Below are positions 37,313-48,164 of a stretch of DNA of 64,000 nucleotides, piece by piece. Each line of letters starts with the position of its first letter. Position 1 is the stretch's first letter. The stretch spans positions 55,941,339 through 56,005,338 of the forward strand of contig OX439043.1 of the NCBI GenBank assembly GCA_949317995.1, given 5' to 3'. Source of the stretch: Acholoe squamosa. Taxonomy: Eukaryota; Annelida; Polychaeta; Phyllodocida; Polynoidae. Below the pieces are notes generated by a model that searched no databases, was not told where the DNA came from, and saw only the letters and a list, made by a program, of their open reading frames with translations. Made by a program: the position numbers and the translations under genes.

Positions 37313-39395
37313 TTAAACGTGGTCTCTGAGTTGGTCAGAGACCCTGAATCAGTCTAAAACAAATAAGTAATATGATATACTATACCCGACGACACAGTCC
37401 AGATACAGTAGAGATATATAATATTTCTACTATACTGTAGAAAAAAATTATCACAGTTACGCAGGGGTGCTGCTCCATCCCACAAAGGAGACCAATGTCA
37501 AAGACATTGCTTCACGACTAGTTCCTGGTTGATCTGAAGGAGGCAGGACTGGGTATGTTAACCGGGGCCGTGTCGGTCCCTCCCTGTTTTGTCGAGAAGC
37601 TCCTTCCAGCGTAGGAAGCCTGTCTGCAACAGTCCTTCAATCCAGGGGCCAAGGATATGTGGCGTCAATGGGTTCATAGAACCAAGGTGCAGGGCTGGGC
37701 AGCTGTCGCCATGTAGCCAAAAAGTGGCGACAATGGCCTTGAAAATGGTGACATCTACCTCCAGAATGTTGTTCAGACTCCGGGCTTTGCAACAGTAAAA
37801 GAATTTTTCAAATATTCCTAATAGAACCAAAGTTATGAAATGATTCACAGAAGTCACCAGAATGCATAATTATTTTGACATGGAAAATTTCAAAATTTTC
37901 TTAGGAAAATGGCCCCAACCCCACCTCACTGTTCCAATCACTCAGAGCCGCTCAGTAATGTAAGGGGGACTGTGTAAGATTTGGAGTGGGACATGTTGAA
38001 AAAGAGTCTTTTGACTAGGGTACCAAAGCCCAAGAGGGGTGGGGTGCAATTCACATACTTATTCCAACATCATTTAACATAGATAATACAGAAAATAACA
38101 AAATTTAAACCCCCATCCCACAAACAAGTTTATTGGACTGCTCCACCCCCACTGATCCCCCCTTGATGTCACAATGTCACTAAAATTCAAGGCTTCAGGT
38201 CACATGTCACCTTTTTAGGGAATGGACATGTCACATGTCACTTTTCTTGTCTAACTGAAAGGTATACACTGACAATTGTACAGGGATGGATCCAGTGATT
38301 TAAGAAGGTGGGAGGGGAGGGGCATGTATACATACATGTTGGCCATATGATGTAATAGAATGGGTGGAGGGAGTCATTCCAAGCAAAGCACACTGAATTT
38401 GCAACCTGATTTGAAAGCACCTCCTACCCTCACCCCAGTCCCACCATTGAGGGTAGGTGGAGAGGGGCAGTAGGGGAATGGTGGGACCGGAACTGGGGTA
38501 GGAGGAGAGAGGCAGTACCGGTAGGGGAATGGTAGGGCTGGGGTGAGGGTAGAAGGAGAGAGGCCGTAGGGGAACGGTAGGGCTGGGGTGAGGGCCTGGG
38601 GGGAGGAAATGATAAAAAAAAACACATTTTGAAAATTGACTCAAAAATGTTGGTTTGCTGGGAATATCTTCTTGAAAAACAAACAAAATTTGCCTGAAAT
38701 GCTTGCTTTTTGCTCAAAAGTAGACTCTTGTTAGGGAGATTTTCTGAAAAGTAGACCTTTTGAGATTTCTCTTTAAAATAGGACCCCTTTAGGGGGATTT
38801 AGGTCAAAAAATAGCCTTGCAAGCCACCCACATGTGGTACAAATACATATGAAGTGCCCCACCCCTGGGAGTTGAGGGTAGAAGGAAAGAGGCAGTATGG
38901 GAATGGTGGGACAAGGGCTGTGGGTAGGATGATGAATTCTGATGTAAACTTGAAAATATTCCATATTTCATGGGATGGCTATATATAACATGTATTTAAT
39001 TGTAATGTTTAATAATAATAATATAATGAAAACTTACCAGATCAGTATCTAACCTGCTGGCCCTACTTTAATGAATTAAAGTTCTGGTTTGAATTTTCTT
39101 CATTGTTCATTCAGCACAAACCACCTGTATTCTGTAAGTCAATCTCTCATAGTGACAATTAAAATGTCATTGCCCATATATATCATGTTGTTAATGATTC
39201 AAGCCATGTGAACAAATGAAATACCAACAACCAAAATGGATTCTGTTATGCGGATATTTAGGTGAACAATGAAGAAAGAGAGGACCTTCATTCCCACTGA
39301 CAAGTTCAGCATCAGTAGATTGATAAACTGATTCTCCCGAACATATGACTCAACATTCAAGTCTTATACTGTTTCACAAATTAACAAAATAATCC
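37313..39395. other. Outer-element 3' flank or inserted repeats; no gene seen
   Basis: No clear coding sequence. It holds a minus-strand copy of dispersed repeat G (about 37780-37925), GTCACATGTCAC-type repeats near 38160-38240 and a G-rich minisatellite at 38430-38600. Whether this is original outer-element sequence or a later insertion cannot be told. Confidence 0.4.
38430..38600. repeat. G-rich minisatellite (about 47-bp units)
   Basis: Three to four units of the form GAGAGAGGCAGTAGGGGAATGG then GGGCTGGGGTGAGGGTAG; a part unit recurs at about 38870-38925. The complementary C-rich form occurs at 61590-61880. Confidence 0.75.
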
Positions 39396-39429
39396 ATATA
39401 TATATATATATAAATATATATATATATAT
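39396..39429. repeat. (TA)n microsatellite, left flank of nested gypsy element
   Basis: TA repeat broken once by AAA. It continues as (TA)n at 51438, so the gypsy element inserted into a TA microsatellite. Confidence 0.85.
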
Positions 39430-39768
39430 TGTAGCGGAGAGGCTTGTCCGCCGAATGACTGCCACGCAGTCATTCGGGGAAAGTCTCAACGCTCGGGAGT
39501 GGTCCGCCGAAACGCTGCACGAGAGGCAGCGTCTCAGTGGAGACTTGTATATGAAGCGCGACTAGTTCCACCGGAGGTCAGATCCAGCCGACAGCCCGAG
39601 GTGAACAGTCAAGCAGCTAGCTCCCGGAGGAGGTTGCAGACGACATTTCTACCAGCAGATTGCATTTAGATGGTGTGGCCAAGGAGTGCCAGGGCAATAA
39701 ACCAAGCGAGTTAACTTTACTTGACGGGTAGTGTTCTTCGATCATTCATAATAAGAACGGGCGCTACA
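39430..39768 (+). repeat. 5' LTR of nested gypsy element
   Basis: 339 bp. AATAAA is at 39696-39701. The TATA position reads TATATGAAG (39548-39556), weaker than in the other LTR. It differs from the 3' LTR at about 14 positions, three of which come from one inverted hairpin loop (39453-39475). Confidence 0.92.
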
Positions 39769-39783
39769 TTGGTGACAGCGGTG
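39769..39783 (+). promoter_or_regulatory. Primer-binding-site-like sequence
   Basis: TGGTGACAGCGG begins at 39770, one base after the LTR. TGG opening fits a tRNA 3' CCA, but I could not match the tRNA species. Confidence 0.55.
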
Positions 39784-39827
39784 TTCTTAATACTTTTCTA
39801 CAAACCTGCGTCCGGTGAGATCGAAGA

Positions 39828-40381
39828 ATGGCTGAGGGAGGATCTGGAGAAAAGAAAATGGAGTTGAGGTCTGCAGTAAAGAAAGACAAGAATCGGGAAA
39901 AAGGGGCGGAGGGTGGACCACAGGGGTTGAGAGGCCGCCAGAGAAAACTGGAGATGGCGTTGGGGTGGCCTCCCATGATCGGTGGAACCCCTGCGACAGA
40001 AGGAAGAGCCGCAGAGGGGTGGGATTGGGATGAGAGAACACCCCTAGTGCAACCTCAACTGCCTGAGGGAGAGGAAGAAAGGGCTCAGGAGGTGGAGGAG
40101 GAAGCTAGAGAGGCTGAAGGGGGAGGGATCTACTTACCTGAATTACCTGAGGACGCTGAGGGCGATACTGAGGAGGACGAAGAAGTAGAGTTCAAGGAAC
40201 GCCCGGTGGACGAGGGCAGAGAGGTAAACGGGAAACAACCGGAGGCGGGTCAGGGAGGTCGGGCACGAAAAAAGCCCCCCGAACAGGTAAAAGTGGAAAG
40301 GAGAGAGGGATTAAGAAGGCGCCTGATTCCCCCACAGAGGGGCCGGACGCCTCCGGTGGAGGAGGGAGAGAAAGGAGAAGG
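39828..40381 (+). pseudogene. gag: gag, 5' part (nested gypsy element)
   Basis: Begins ATGGCTGAGGGAGG 59 bp after the LTR. The first 185 codons are rich in Glu, Lys, Gly and Arg, with an acidic middle (EEDEEVEF). It has no conserved domain. The reading frame continues 22 codons into the inserted DNA element and stops at 40401-40403. The same frame resumes after the second copy of the target duplication at 44715, so the interruption is a clean insertion. Confidence 0.75.
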
Positions 40382-40729
40382 AGGCACATTCCATGTTAAG
40401 TAGGGAACTGCTGTCCAGGGAAGTTTCTGTGCCATAGTACATTTAAAAATCAGTTTTTACTAACTTTTTGGACTTTTTTAGGACTTCTAGAACTAATTAA
40501 AGAAAAATGTCCACAACATAGATTATTTTCGTACTTTTTGCATGTGGGGGGCCTTATGATGAAAAAGGCTGCTTACTGAAAACACTATGTCCTGAAGCAT
40601 GATTACAATTATTGATCCATTACAATTGGCAAAGAAAATATATGTATGGTATCAAATGTGATGTTTTATAGTTTTTTAAGTGTTAAAATTCAAAAGATAA
40701 AAATTTCCCCTAAATTTCCCCATTGAGCT

Positions 40730-41700
40730 GATGGACTGGACCTCATTATACCAGTGTCCAGTATTTTAGGGTGACCTCCGTTACCATCAGCCTTTAGTGG
40801 CCCTGGGCAGAAAATAAAAAGAATATTCTGGTCAATGTCAGACTAAAATGAAGACCAATTAGGGACATAGTTATGTGCCAGCTAATGACTTGATATCTCT
40901 TCACATCTCCGCACTAGATGCATTTCCCTGCCAAAATCTGAAGTAGTTTTTTCAAGGTGAGTGACCTCCGTTACCATGATTAAGCATGTATAATTAAGGT
41001 GGAAACAAAAATAACCGATACTAGTCCAAAGGTAATGAAAAAAGGAAACTGTATACCAAAAATCAGATTGATTGATGGTATATCTAATTTTCTAGAAAGG
41101 AAATACTGTAAAAAAGTGACCTCCGTTACCGGTGACCTCCGTTACCGCCCACCCCCATTTTCAGTTACCTCCATTTCCATAGCCTGCTCACCCACCTGAG
41201 TCAAGCCACAATGTCAGCTTTAATATCCTAAGTTGGTCAACTCATTTTTGACACACTTTGAAATCCAAATATTAGCTACACCTTGGGTACAAGGTCATGA
41301 CACATTTGACCTTCGCCAAGGTCAAGGTCACCCTTTTCAAGGTCAAACACCTAAATCTGGCAGAAATTAGGTAGGAAATCATGTTTATGGCTAAAAAATT
41401 GGCTTTAATTAACTTTTTGCCATGCTGTAAAGTATAAAAATGGCCACATCTTTGAGTCCTTTTTCATGGTTCCAACAATGGTTGACCTTAGACGAGGTCA
41501 AGGTCATCTTTTTCAAGGTCAAAAATCATTGAAATCAGCTGGGAAATTATATTTATGTCCATAAAATTGGTTTAAATTCACTTTATGTTATGCTTTGAAA
41601 TACTAGAGTGGTCTACTTGTTGAGTGCCTTTTCAAGATCATAACATGGTTGACTTTGGCCAAGGTCAAGGCCATCCTTTTCAAGGTCAAACAGCCTCAAT
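40730..41700. repeat. Left arm of large inverted repeat
   Basis: Pairs with 42830-43745 in reverse complement. Shared landmarks are CCAGTGTCCAGTATTTTAGG, CCCTGGGCAGAAAATAAAAA and the run of GGTCAAGGTCA blocks, which occur in reversed order on the other arm. Confidence 0.85.
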
Positions 41701-42829
41701 TCAGCTAAAATTAGCAAAAGAATCATGTTTATGGCCATAAATTTGGCTTAAATTAAGTTTTTAACACCCATCTGAAAACCTAAAATGGTTTTCTCTTTGA
41801 ATACTTTTTCAAGGTTTCAACATTGTTTACCTTAGCCTAGGGCAAGGTCATCATCTTCAAGGTCAAACACCTAAATCTGGTTGAAATCAGGCAGGTAACT
41901 AAACGCTGAAGTCCAGGAATCTATTCATGACATTTAGAACCATGTATAATTTATGGCAGCCATTTTGAACTATTAATGAGTGTTACCCTGCATATTGTTA
42001 AAGATATATTAAAGAATTACCATTTCTGCTTCAAACAAATATAAAGGCACAAATCACAGGTTAAAAATTCAGAGATGTTATCAAAGGTGTTCGCAAAGGA
42101 TGATCTTGAGCTAGGCTAAGGTCAACAATGTTAGAACTTTGAAAAAGTATTAATTAAACAAAAAGAAGACCATTTTGACCCATCCTTAAAACTAAGGGAT
42201 AGGCCTCAGAGAAAAGAGTATTTAAAAAAAGGTCATCAAGAGCTTTCATTTCATATGATACACATTTATAAGAGCATGGGAAGTATATTGAAACCATTGT
42301 TGAAAGATATCATGCCAAATATCTTAAACTGTAAAATGCCTCATAAAGGCTCTGGTCCCATATTCACAAAACCAATCAATTTCAGGAAAATTAATCAGTT
42401 ACTATACTGTAATCACACTGATATACTTTGTGTTATCTCTAAACATACTGTTTTGATAGTTCAAATTACATCTTCTGAAAGCTGTTGGATTGGCATTTTC
42501 AATACAAATCTAAAGAAAATTCAAAATTTGATTACCATGGCAACCTGAAATACTCTGTTGTCATTAGTTAATATCCCCCACTTATATCAGCATATTAGTC
42601 CCATCCAGCATGATCTATGATGATATTATACTATTCAGAGTGGGAATCTACCTAAAAATGTTTGATTCAGTTATATTGACATCCATTCTAATAAAATTAC
42701 CATAACTCATTTTTGGACAAAACAGCATTTTTACCTTTAAATGGACTGTTTCTGTGTTCTCAAAAATGTAAATTTTCTCCCATTTTTTTTAGGATGAGCT
42801 GCTAATAACCAGCCAATTTGAGGTGTTTA

Positions 42830-43745
42830 ACCTTGAAAAGGATGGCTTTGACTTTGGCCAAGGTCAACTGTGTTATGACCCTGAAAATGCACTCAAAAAG
42901 TAGACCAAGTATTTCAAAGCATGGCATAAAGTAAATTCAAACCAATGTTATGGTCATAAATTTAATTTCCCAGCTGATTTCAACAATGTTTGACCTTGAA
43001 AAGGATGACCTTGACCTTGTCTAAGGTCAAAATTGTTGGAACTATGAAAAAGGACTCAAGGATGTGGCCATTTTAGTATTTTACAGCATGCCAAAAAATT
43101 AATTAAAGCCAATTTTATAGCCATAAACATGATTTCCTTGCTAATTTCTGCCAAATTTAGGTGTTTGACATTGAACAGGGTGACCTTGACCTTGGCCAAG
43201 GTTAAATGTGTCATGACCTTGTGCTCAAGGAGTAGCTAATTTTTGGATTTCAAAGTGTGTCAAAAATGAGTTGACCAACTTGGGATTTTAAAGCTAGACA
43301 TTGTGGCTTGACTCGTGACTGAGGACACCAGTAACGGAGGTCACTTTTTCACAGTACTTTCTGCCTCGAAAATTAGATATACCATCAATCAATCTGATTT
43401 TTGCAATACAGTTTCCTTTTTTCATTTTCTTTGGACTAGTACTGGTTATTTTTGTTTCCACTTTAATTATACATGCTTAGTCATGGTAACAGAAGTCACT
43501 CACCTTAAAAAAACTACTTCAGATTTTGCCAGGGAAATGCATCTAGTATGGAGATGTCAGGAGATATCAAGTCCTAATCTGGCACATAACTATGTTCCTT
43601 ATTGATCTTCATTTTAGTCTGGTATTAACCAGAATATTCTTTTTATTTTCTGCCCAGGGCCACTAAAGGCTGATAGTAACGGAGGTCACCCTAAAATACT
43701 GGACACTGGTATAAAGAGGTCCAATCCTTCAGCTTTTCCTTGCTA
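42830..43745. repeat. Right arm of large inverted repeat
   Basis: Reverse complement of the left arm, with many small differences. The single-copy centre is about 41900-42780. The CTCCGTTACC motif of the left arm appears here as GGTAACGGAG-like forms, some mutated. Confidence 0.85.
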
Positions 43746-44722
43746 ATTTCTGCCAAATTTAGGCATTTGACCTTGAAAAGGGTGACCTTGACCTTGGCCA
43801 AGGTTAAATGTGTCATGACCTTGAACTCAAGGAGTAGCACATTTTTGGATTTCAAGTTGTGTCAAAAAATGAGTTGACCAACCTAGATGTGGCCATTTCT
43901 AGTAAAAAGTAACTTAAGGAGTGGACTATCTTATCATCTTAAAGCATGTCAAATAGTGAATTTCAATATAAATTTCAATCAGATTTAGAGGTTTGACCTT
44001 AAGAAGGATGACCTTGACCTAAGATAAGGTCAATGATGTTGGAACCTTAAAAAAGACTTGACCATTTTAGGATTTTAAAACATGTCAAAAAGTGAATTTA
44101 ATCCAATTTTATGGCCATAAATATGATGTCCTTGCTAATTTCTGCCAAATTTTAGTGTTTGACCTTGAAAAGGGTGACCTTGACCTTGGTCAACATGTCA
44201 TAACCTTGAAAAGGTACTCAAGGAGTAGATCTTTTTTTTTTAAGTTCAAATTGTGTTAAAAAATGAATTTAAACCAATGCTATGGCTCAATATGTGATAT
44301 CTTCGATTTCTCATTTTGTTTGAGCTGGTTGCCATGGCAACCAGGTTGCCATGCCAACAGGCCTTTCCAGAAAAAAAGTCCCATTTTGCACAAATAGTCA
44401 AGAAACAACCTAGGGGCCATTGACAGATGCAATTTTTTATTCTAAAAAGGGATTTTTTGATAAAAGGGGAGAAAATAATTGCATAGGAAAAATGTCCACG
44501 GCAGTTGCCTGGGGGGGGGCTGAAATTGGATTGTGCAACCTGTATTCGAGGGCTAATATTTTGACAACCAGGAAACATTTATGTTCACTTCTTTTTTTGG
44601 GAAGTATCAGGATAAGTTCAATTTTTTGTTGGCACCTCACACTTACCTCTGTGAATATATCCAATTTTAGACATTTTCTCTCCCTATTTGCAAGACTTAA
44701 CTTGGAATGTGCCAGGAGAAGG

Positions 44723-45251
44723 TGTCGTCGCCGGTAGAGGTGGGAGGAGGAAGATCGGAGGAGGAGGAGATGAGTGTGGACCAGCCGAGGGGCGGAAGCC
44801 AATTATTAAACCTACCAAATTTGATGGGACTGGTGATTTGGCGGACTATTTCAACCATTTTGATTTGTGCGTAAGGGTTAATGGGTGGACACCCGAGGAG
44901 GCCGGAATGTTTCTTGGGTTGAGCCTAACAGGACCGGCCCGGCGATTGCTTACAGGGGTTAAACCAGCTACGGCGGAAGGGTATCAGCAGCTGAGGGAGG
45001 CCTTGGAACTCAGGTTCGAACTGCCTAATCAGATGGAAACTTACAAAGCGCTCCTCCGAACCAGGGAGCGTAAGCCGGGGGAAACGTTACAGGCTCTGCA
45101 AGAGGAACTTACAAAATACACACGGCTAGCTTACCCCGACGCCGATGCAAAGACGATGGACGCACTGGTTCTGGACCGGTTCCTGTCCGCTTTGGGAGAC
45201 AGTCAGCTTAGGCAGAAAACTAGAATCGACCCTGACCAGCGGCCTTGTTAG
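44723..45251 (+). pseudogene. gag: gag, 3' part: retrotransposon gag capsid-like domain
   Basis: The frame of the 5' gag part continues here. It contains KFDGTGDLADYFNHFDLCV and GLSLTGPARRLLTG followed by an arginine- and leucine-rich helical region, the pattern of the retrotransposon gag family that forms the capsid-like shell. It ends at 45249-45251. No CCHC zinc knuckle follows before the protease, so the nucleocapsid part seems deleted. Confidence 0.85.
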
Positions 45252-45699
45252 GGTTGAAAAGAAATGGCCGGACGAGAGGGTGCAGGGGAGACAGGAAAAA
45301 GGGGGTAACGGGATAATAGTGGCTGGGAAGATAGGCGGAAAGGAGGTACAGCTGTTGGTGGATACTGGGTCGTCCCTTAACCTGTTGTCAGTGGACTGGT
45401 GGAGACGGGCAGGGGGATACCCCGATTTGGATCCCGCCGAAAGTGACATCTTTAACGCCGACGGCAGGCCCATGGCGGTGCGGGGGAAGTTCACTGGAAG
45501 CTTTCAACTGGGGTCTACAATCACGACTACCACGTTTACAGTAGCAGAGATTGGCAATGAGGCCATCTTGGGAGCTTCCTTCCTGAGGGACCACCGTATC
45601 AAGGTGGATATGGCGGAAGCATCGGTGGTGTGGCCGGGGGGGACTCGAATCCAGAAGGGCTGGTCCGGAGGATCGTGTGTGCCAGAGCAGCGGTGGTAG
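45252..45699 (+). pseudogene. pol: pol, aspartic protease segment
   Basis: In a different frame from gag. The catalytic motif LLVDTGSSLNLLS is visible (DTGS at about 45355-45375), followed by the flap-side and the AILGASFLRDH motif typical of retropepsins. The frame runs into a stop at 45697-45699. The next frame overlaps from about 45630, which marks a frameshift. Confidence 0.85.
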
Positions 45700-46013
45700 C
45701 TGGCGGGCAGGAAGCGCTAGTGGAGGGCCAGGTCTTAGGGGATTGGCCTGAAGGGCAGGAAGGGATGGTGGAAAAGGCAGAATCGGTGGGAAAGAGTAGC
45801 TTGTTCCTGGTGGGGCGAGGGCTAATAGTCCCAGAGGAAGGGCAAGCATGTGTGCAGGTTTTGAACCCGGGAGGGGAAGCCTTGACAATCCACCGCGCTG
45901 AAACGCTGGGAACCCTGACTTCGGTGGAGGCTGGCGAATGGGGGGATCGGCTGAAGGTGTCGTGTGGTGGGAAGGCAGGAACTAACGGCGGAAGGGAGGA
46001 AGGTGGTGGCTGA
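45700..46013 (+). pseudogene. pol: pol, linker between protease and reverse transcriptase, frameshifted
   Basis: An open frame from about 45630 carries valine- and glycine-rich linker sequence with VLNPGGEALTIHRAETLG, as found between protease and reverse transcriptase in gypsy pol. It stops at 46011-46013 while the downstream frame has already opened, so a second frameshift lies near 45960-46010. Confidence 0.7.
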
Positions 46014-46971
46014 GCTGATGGACGGGACTGAGGCGCACAGGAGGAGGGCATTGGCCACTTTGCTCAGGAGTAGGATCCATGCATTCCAGCTGGGGCCGGA
46101 GGACAGGGGCCATACTACTCTGGCTCAACACCACATCAACACGGGGGGCGCAGCTCCCCTGAAACAGCCGCCGAGGCATCTGGCACCTCACAGGTGTCAG
46201 GTGGTAGACGAGGAAGTGGATAAGATGCTGGAAGCGGGGGTAATTGAGCCGGCGGTGGGGCCCTGGGCATCCCCCATTGTACTAGTAAAAAAAAAGGATG
46301 GTACAACAAGGTTCTGCGTTGATTATCGGCAGCTAAATGCTGTCACTATCAAGGATGCCTACCCGCTGCCTCGGGTAGAGGATTGCCTCGACACCATGGC
46401 CGGGGCTGCCTGGTTTTCCTCCCTGGACTTAGCTAGTGGCTACTGGCAGTTGGACATAGCCGCCGAGGACAGGGAGAAGACTGCATTTGCCACCCACCGG
46501 GGATTGTTTCAGTTCCGCCGTATGCCCTTCGGGTTATGCAATGCACCCGGGACATTTGAAAGAGTCATGGAGGTGGTGATGCGGGGCCTACAGTGGGAGA
46601 CCTGCCTAGTATATCTGGATGACGTCGTAGTCTTCTCATCTACCTTTGAAGAGCACCTTCACCGGCTGGAGGAGGTGTTAGACAGGCTTATCCAGGCAGG
46701 GCTTAAGATCAAACCAAGCAAGTGCCAATTGGCCAGAAGGAGAGTGATGTTCCTGGGGCATATGGTGAGTGAGGAGGGGATAGCCACCGACCCAGCCAAA
46801 GTAGAGGCGGTGGAGGGGTGGCCCACCCCTCAGAATATCACCGAAGTGCGCAGTTTCCTGGGGTTAGCCGGGTACTACCGAAATTTTGTCAAAGATTTCT
46901 CAGCAGTAGCCAAGCCCCTGTCCAGCCTGGCAGAGAAGGGAAGGAAGTTTGAATGGGACCGAGACTGCTAG
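45964..46971 (+). pseudogene. pol: pol, reverse transcriptase
   Basis: A clear Ty3/gypsy reverse transcriptase. Motifs in order: SPIVLVKKKDGTTRFCVDYR, SSLDLASGYWQL, FRRMPFGLCNAPGTFE, VYLDDVVVFS (catalytic YLDD), LKIKPSKC and FLGHMVS, then the thumb GLAGYYRNFVKDFS. The domain itself has no break. A TAG codon at 46969-46971 interrupts the frame just before the RNase H; the same frame continues downstream. Confidence 0.93.
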
Positions 46972-47877
46972 CTGGCCTTCGAGCATCTGAAGCAGGAGCT
47001 TATTAGAGCCCCCATCCTAGCCTTTCCTCGGCCGGAGGGGGAACTGAGACTGGACACCGACGCCAGTGACACCGGACTGGGGGCAGTCCTGTCACAAGAG
47101 CAGGAGGGGCACGAAAGGGTCTTGGCTTATGCTAGCCGCACCCTAAATAAAGCGGAGCGGAATTACTGTGTGACCAGAAGGGAGCTGCTGGCCATTGTCT
47201 TTGCTCTGAAGAAGTTCAGGCATTATTTGATAGGACGGCCTACGAGAGTAAGGACAGACCATGCATCCCTCCAGTGGTTAATGGGGTTTAAGGGACCTGA
47301 GGGGCAAATCGCTCGGTGGCTGCAAGTGATGGACACCTACGACCTAAGGATAGAGCATAGGGCGGGGAAGCTTCACGGGAATGCTGATGGCTTATCTCGT
47401 AGGCCGTGCAGACAGTGTGGGAGAGAGGAGGCAGGAATGGAAGTGTGCAGAGTGATCACTCGTGCTCAGGGGCGGAGGAGGGAAGCACCCCCAGAAACAG
47501 TAGGGGAGGAGATCTCGCCGGAGGCTTCGGCGGAGTCCCCCTCGCCGGCTGAGATAGCTTCCCCCGAAGAGCTGGACTGGGAGCAAGCAGCTGACCCCAT
47601 CCTGCAGCAAGTGAAGAAGTGGATAGAAGGGGAGGAGGTGGACCCGGCGGAACTGGGAGGGGCTGGCTACGAACTGAAGGCGTGGGCAGCCCAGGGAGAC
47701 CTGCTGGGGGAGGTTAACGGTATCTTGGGCCGGTGGTGGGTGGAGCCGGCGGGGCAGTCAAGGTTCCAGCTAGCTGTCCCCCGAGCTATGAGGGAGGAGG
47801 TCCTCCGACAGGTGCATGGCTCAAGCTTGGGGGGGGCATCTGGGGCGGAACAGAACCATCCGGCGTCTTCAGGATAG
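46972..47877 (+). pseudogene. pol: pol, RNase H and integrase N-terminus
   Basis: Same frame as the reverse transcriptase, after the TAG. RNase H motifs: LDTDASDTGLGAVLSQ, RRELLAIVFALKKFRHYL, VRTDHASLQWL and HGNADGLSR. A long Glu/Pro-rich spacer follows, then the integrase entry (VPRAMREEVLRQVHGS). The frame is lost at a G run near 47830 and stops at 47875-47877. Confidence 0.9.
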
Positions 47878-48060
47878 CTACTACTGGCCCGAGTTTCGGC
47901 GGGATGCCACTTGGTGGTGCGCCAGGTGTGAAGCCTGTGTGAGGAGGAAGTCGGCCAGGCCACCCCACCGAGCACCCATGGGGTATGTGGCGGTAGGTCT
48001 GCCTATGGAGAGGGTAGCCATGGACATCATGGGCCCCCTACCAGTGACTAGAGTATCCAG
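47816..48060 (+). pseudogene. pol: pol, integrase zinc-binding domain and truncated core
   Basis: Reading frame shifted by a G-run indel. It carries the rest of the HHCC zinc-binding domain (GGHLGRNRT, YYWPEFRRD, WCARCEACVRRKS) and the first catalytic region MDIMGPLPVTR. The catalytic core after the first aspartate is absent; sequence jumps at about 48055 to an integrase C-terminal-like YDADEWQPGEPVMLEF. Confidence 0.85.
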
Positions 48061-48164
48061 AGTGCTCCCACCAAGTTCGCAAGAAGAGGGAGGGCGACCT
48101 CCGGGGGCATATAAGATCTGTACATAAAGAGTATGACGCGGACGAATGGCAGCCGGGGGAGCCG

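Larger units (their letters stand above)
40382..44714. mobile_element. 4.3-kb inverted-repeat DNA element inserted in gag
   Basis: Flanked by direct GGAGAAGG at 40374-40381 and 44715-44722 (8-bp target duplication). Terminal inverted ends are GGCACATTCCATGTTAAG and the complement of GGCACATTCCAAGTTAAG. Internally, about 1 kb at 40730-41700 is inverted at 42830-43745, and a further partial copy of the right arm follows at 43740-44230. The arms repeat AAGGTCAAGGTCA and GTGACCTCCGTTACC. No transposase ORF is seen, so it is non-autonomous. An 8-bp duplication fits hAT or P-type elements; the family is not assigned. Confidence 0.88.

Noticed and set aside
38300-38717. Pro/Ser-rich ORFs on the minus strand
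   Set aside because: Translated minisatellite; several frames are open at once because of the repeat.
45388-46051. Long minus-strand ORFs opposite protease and reverse transcriptase
   Set aside because: Antisense shadows of GC-rich pol coding sequence.
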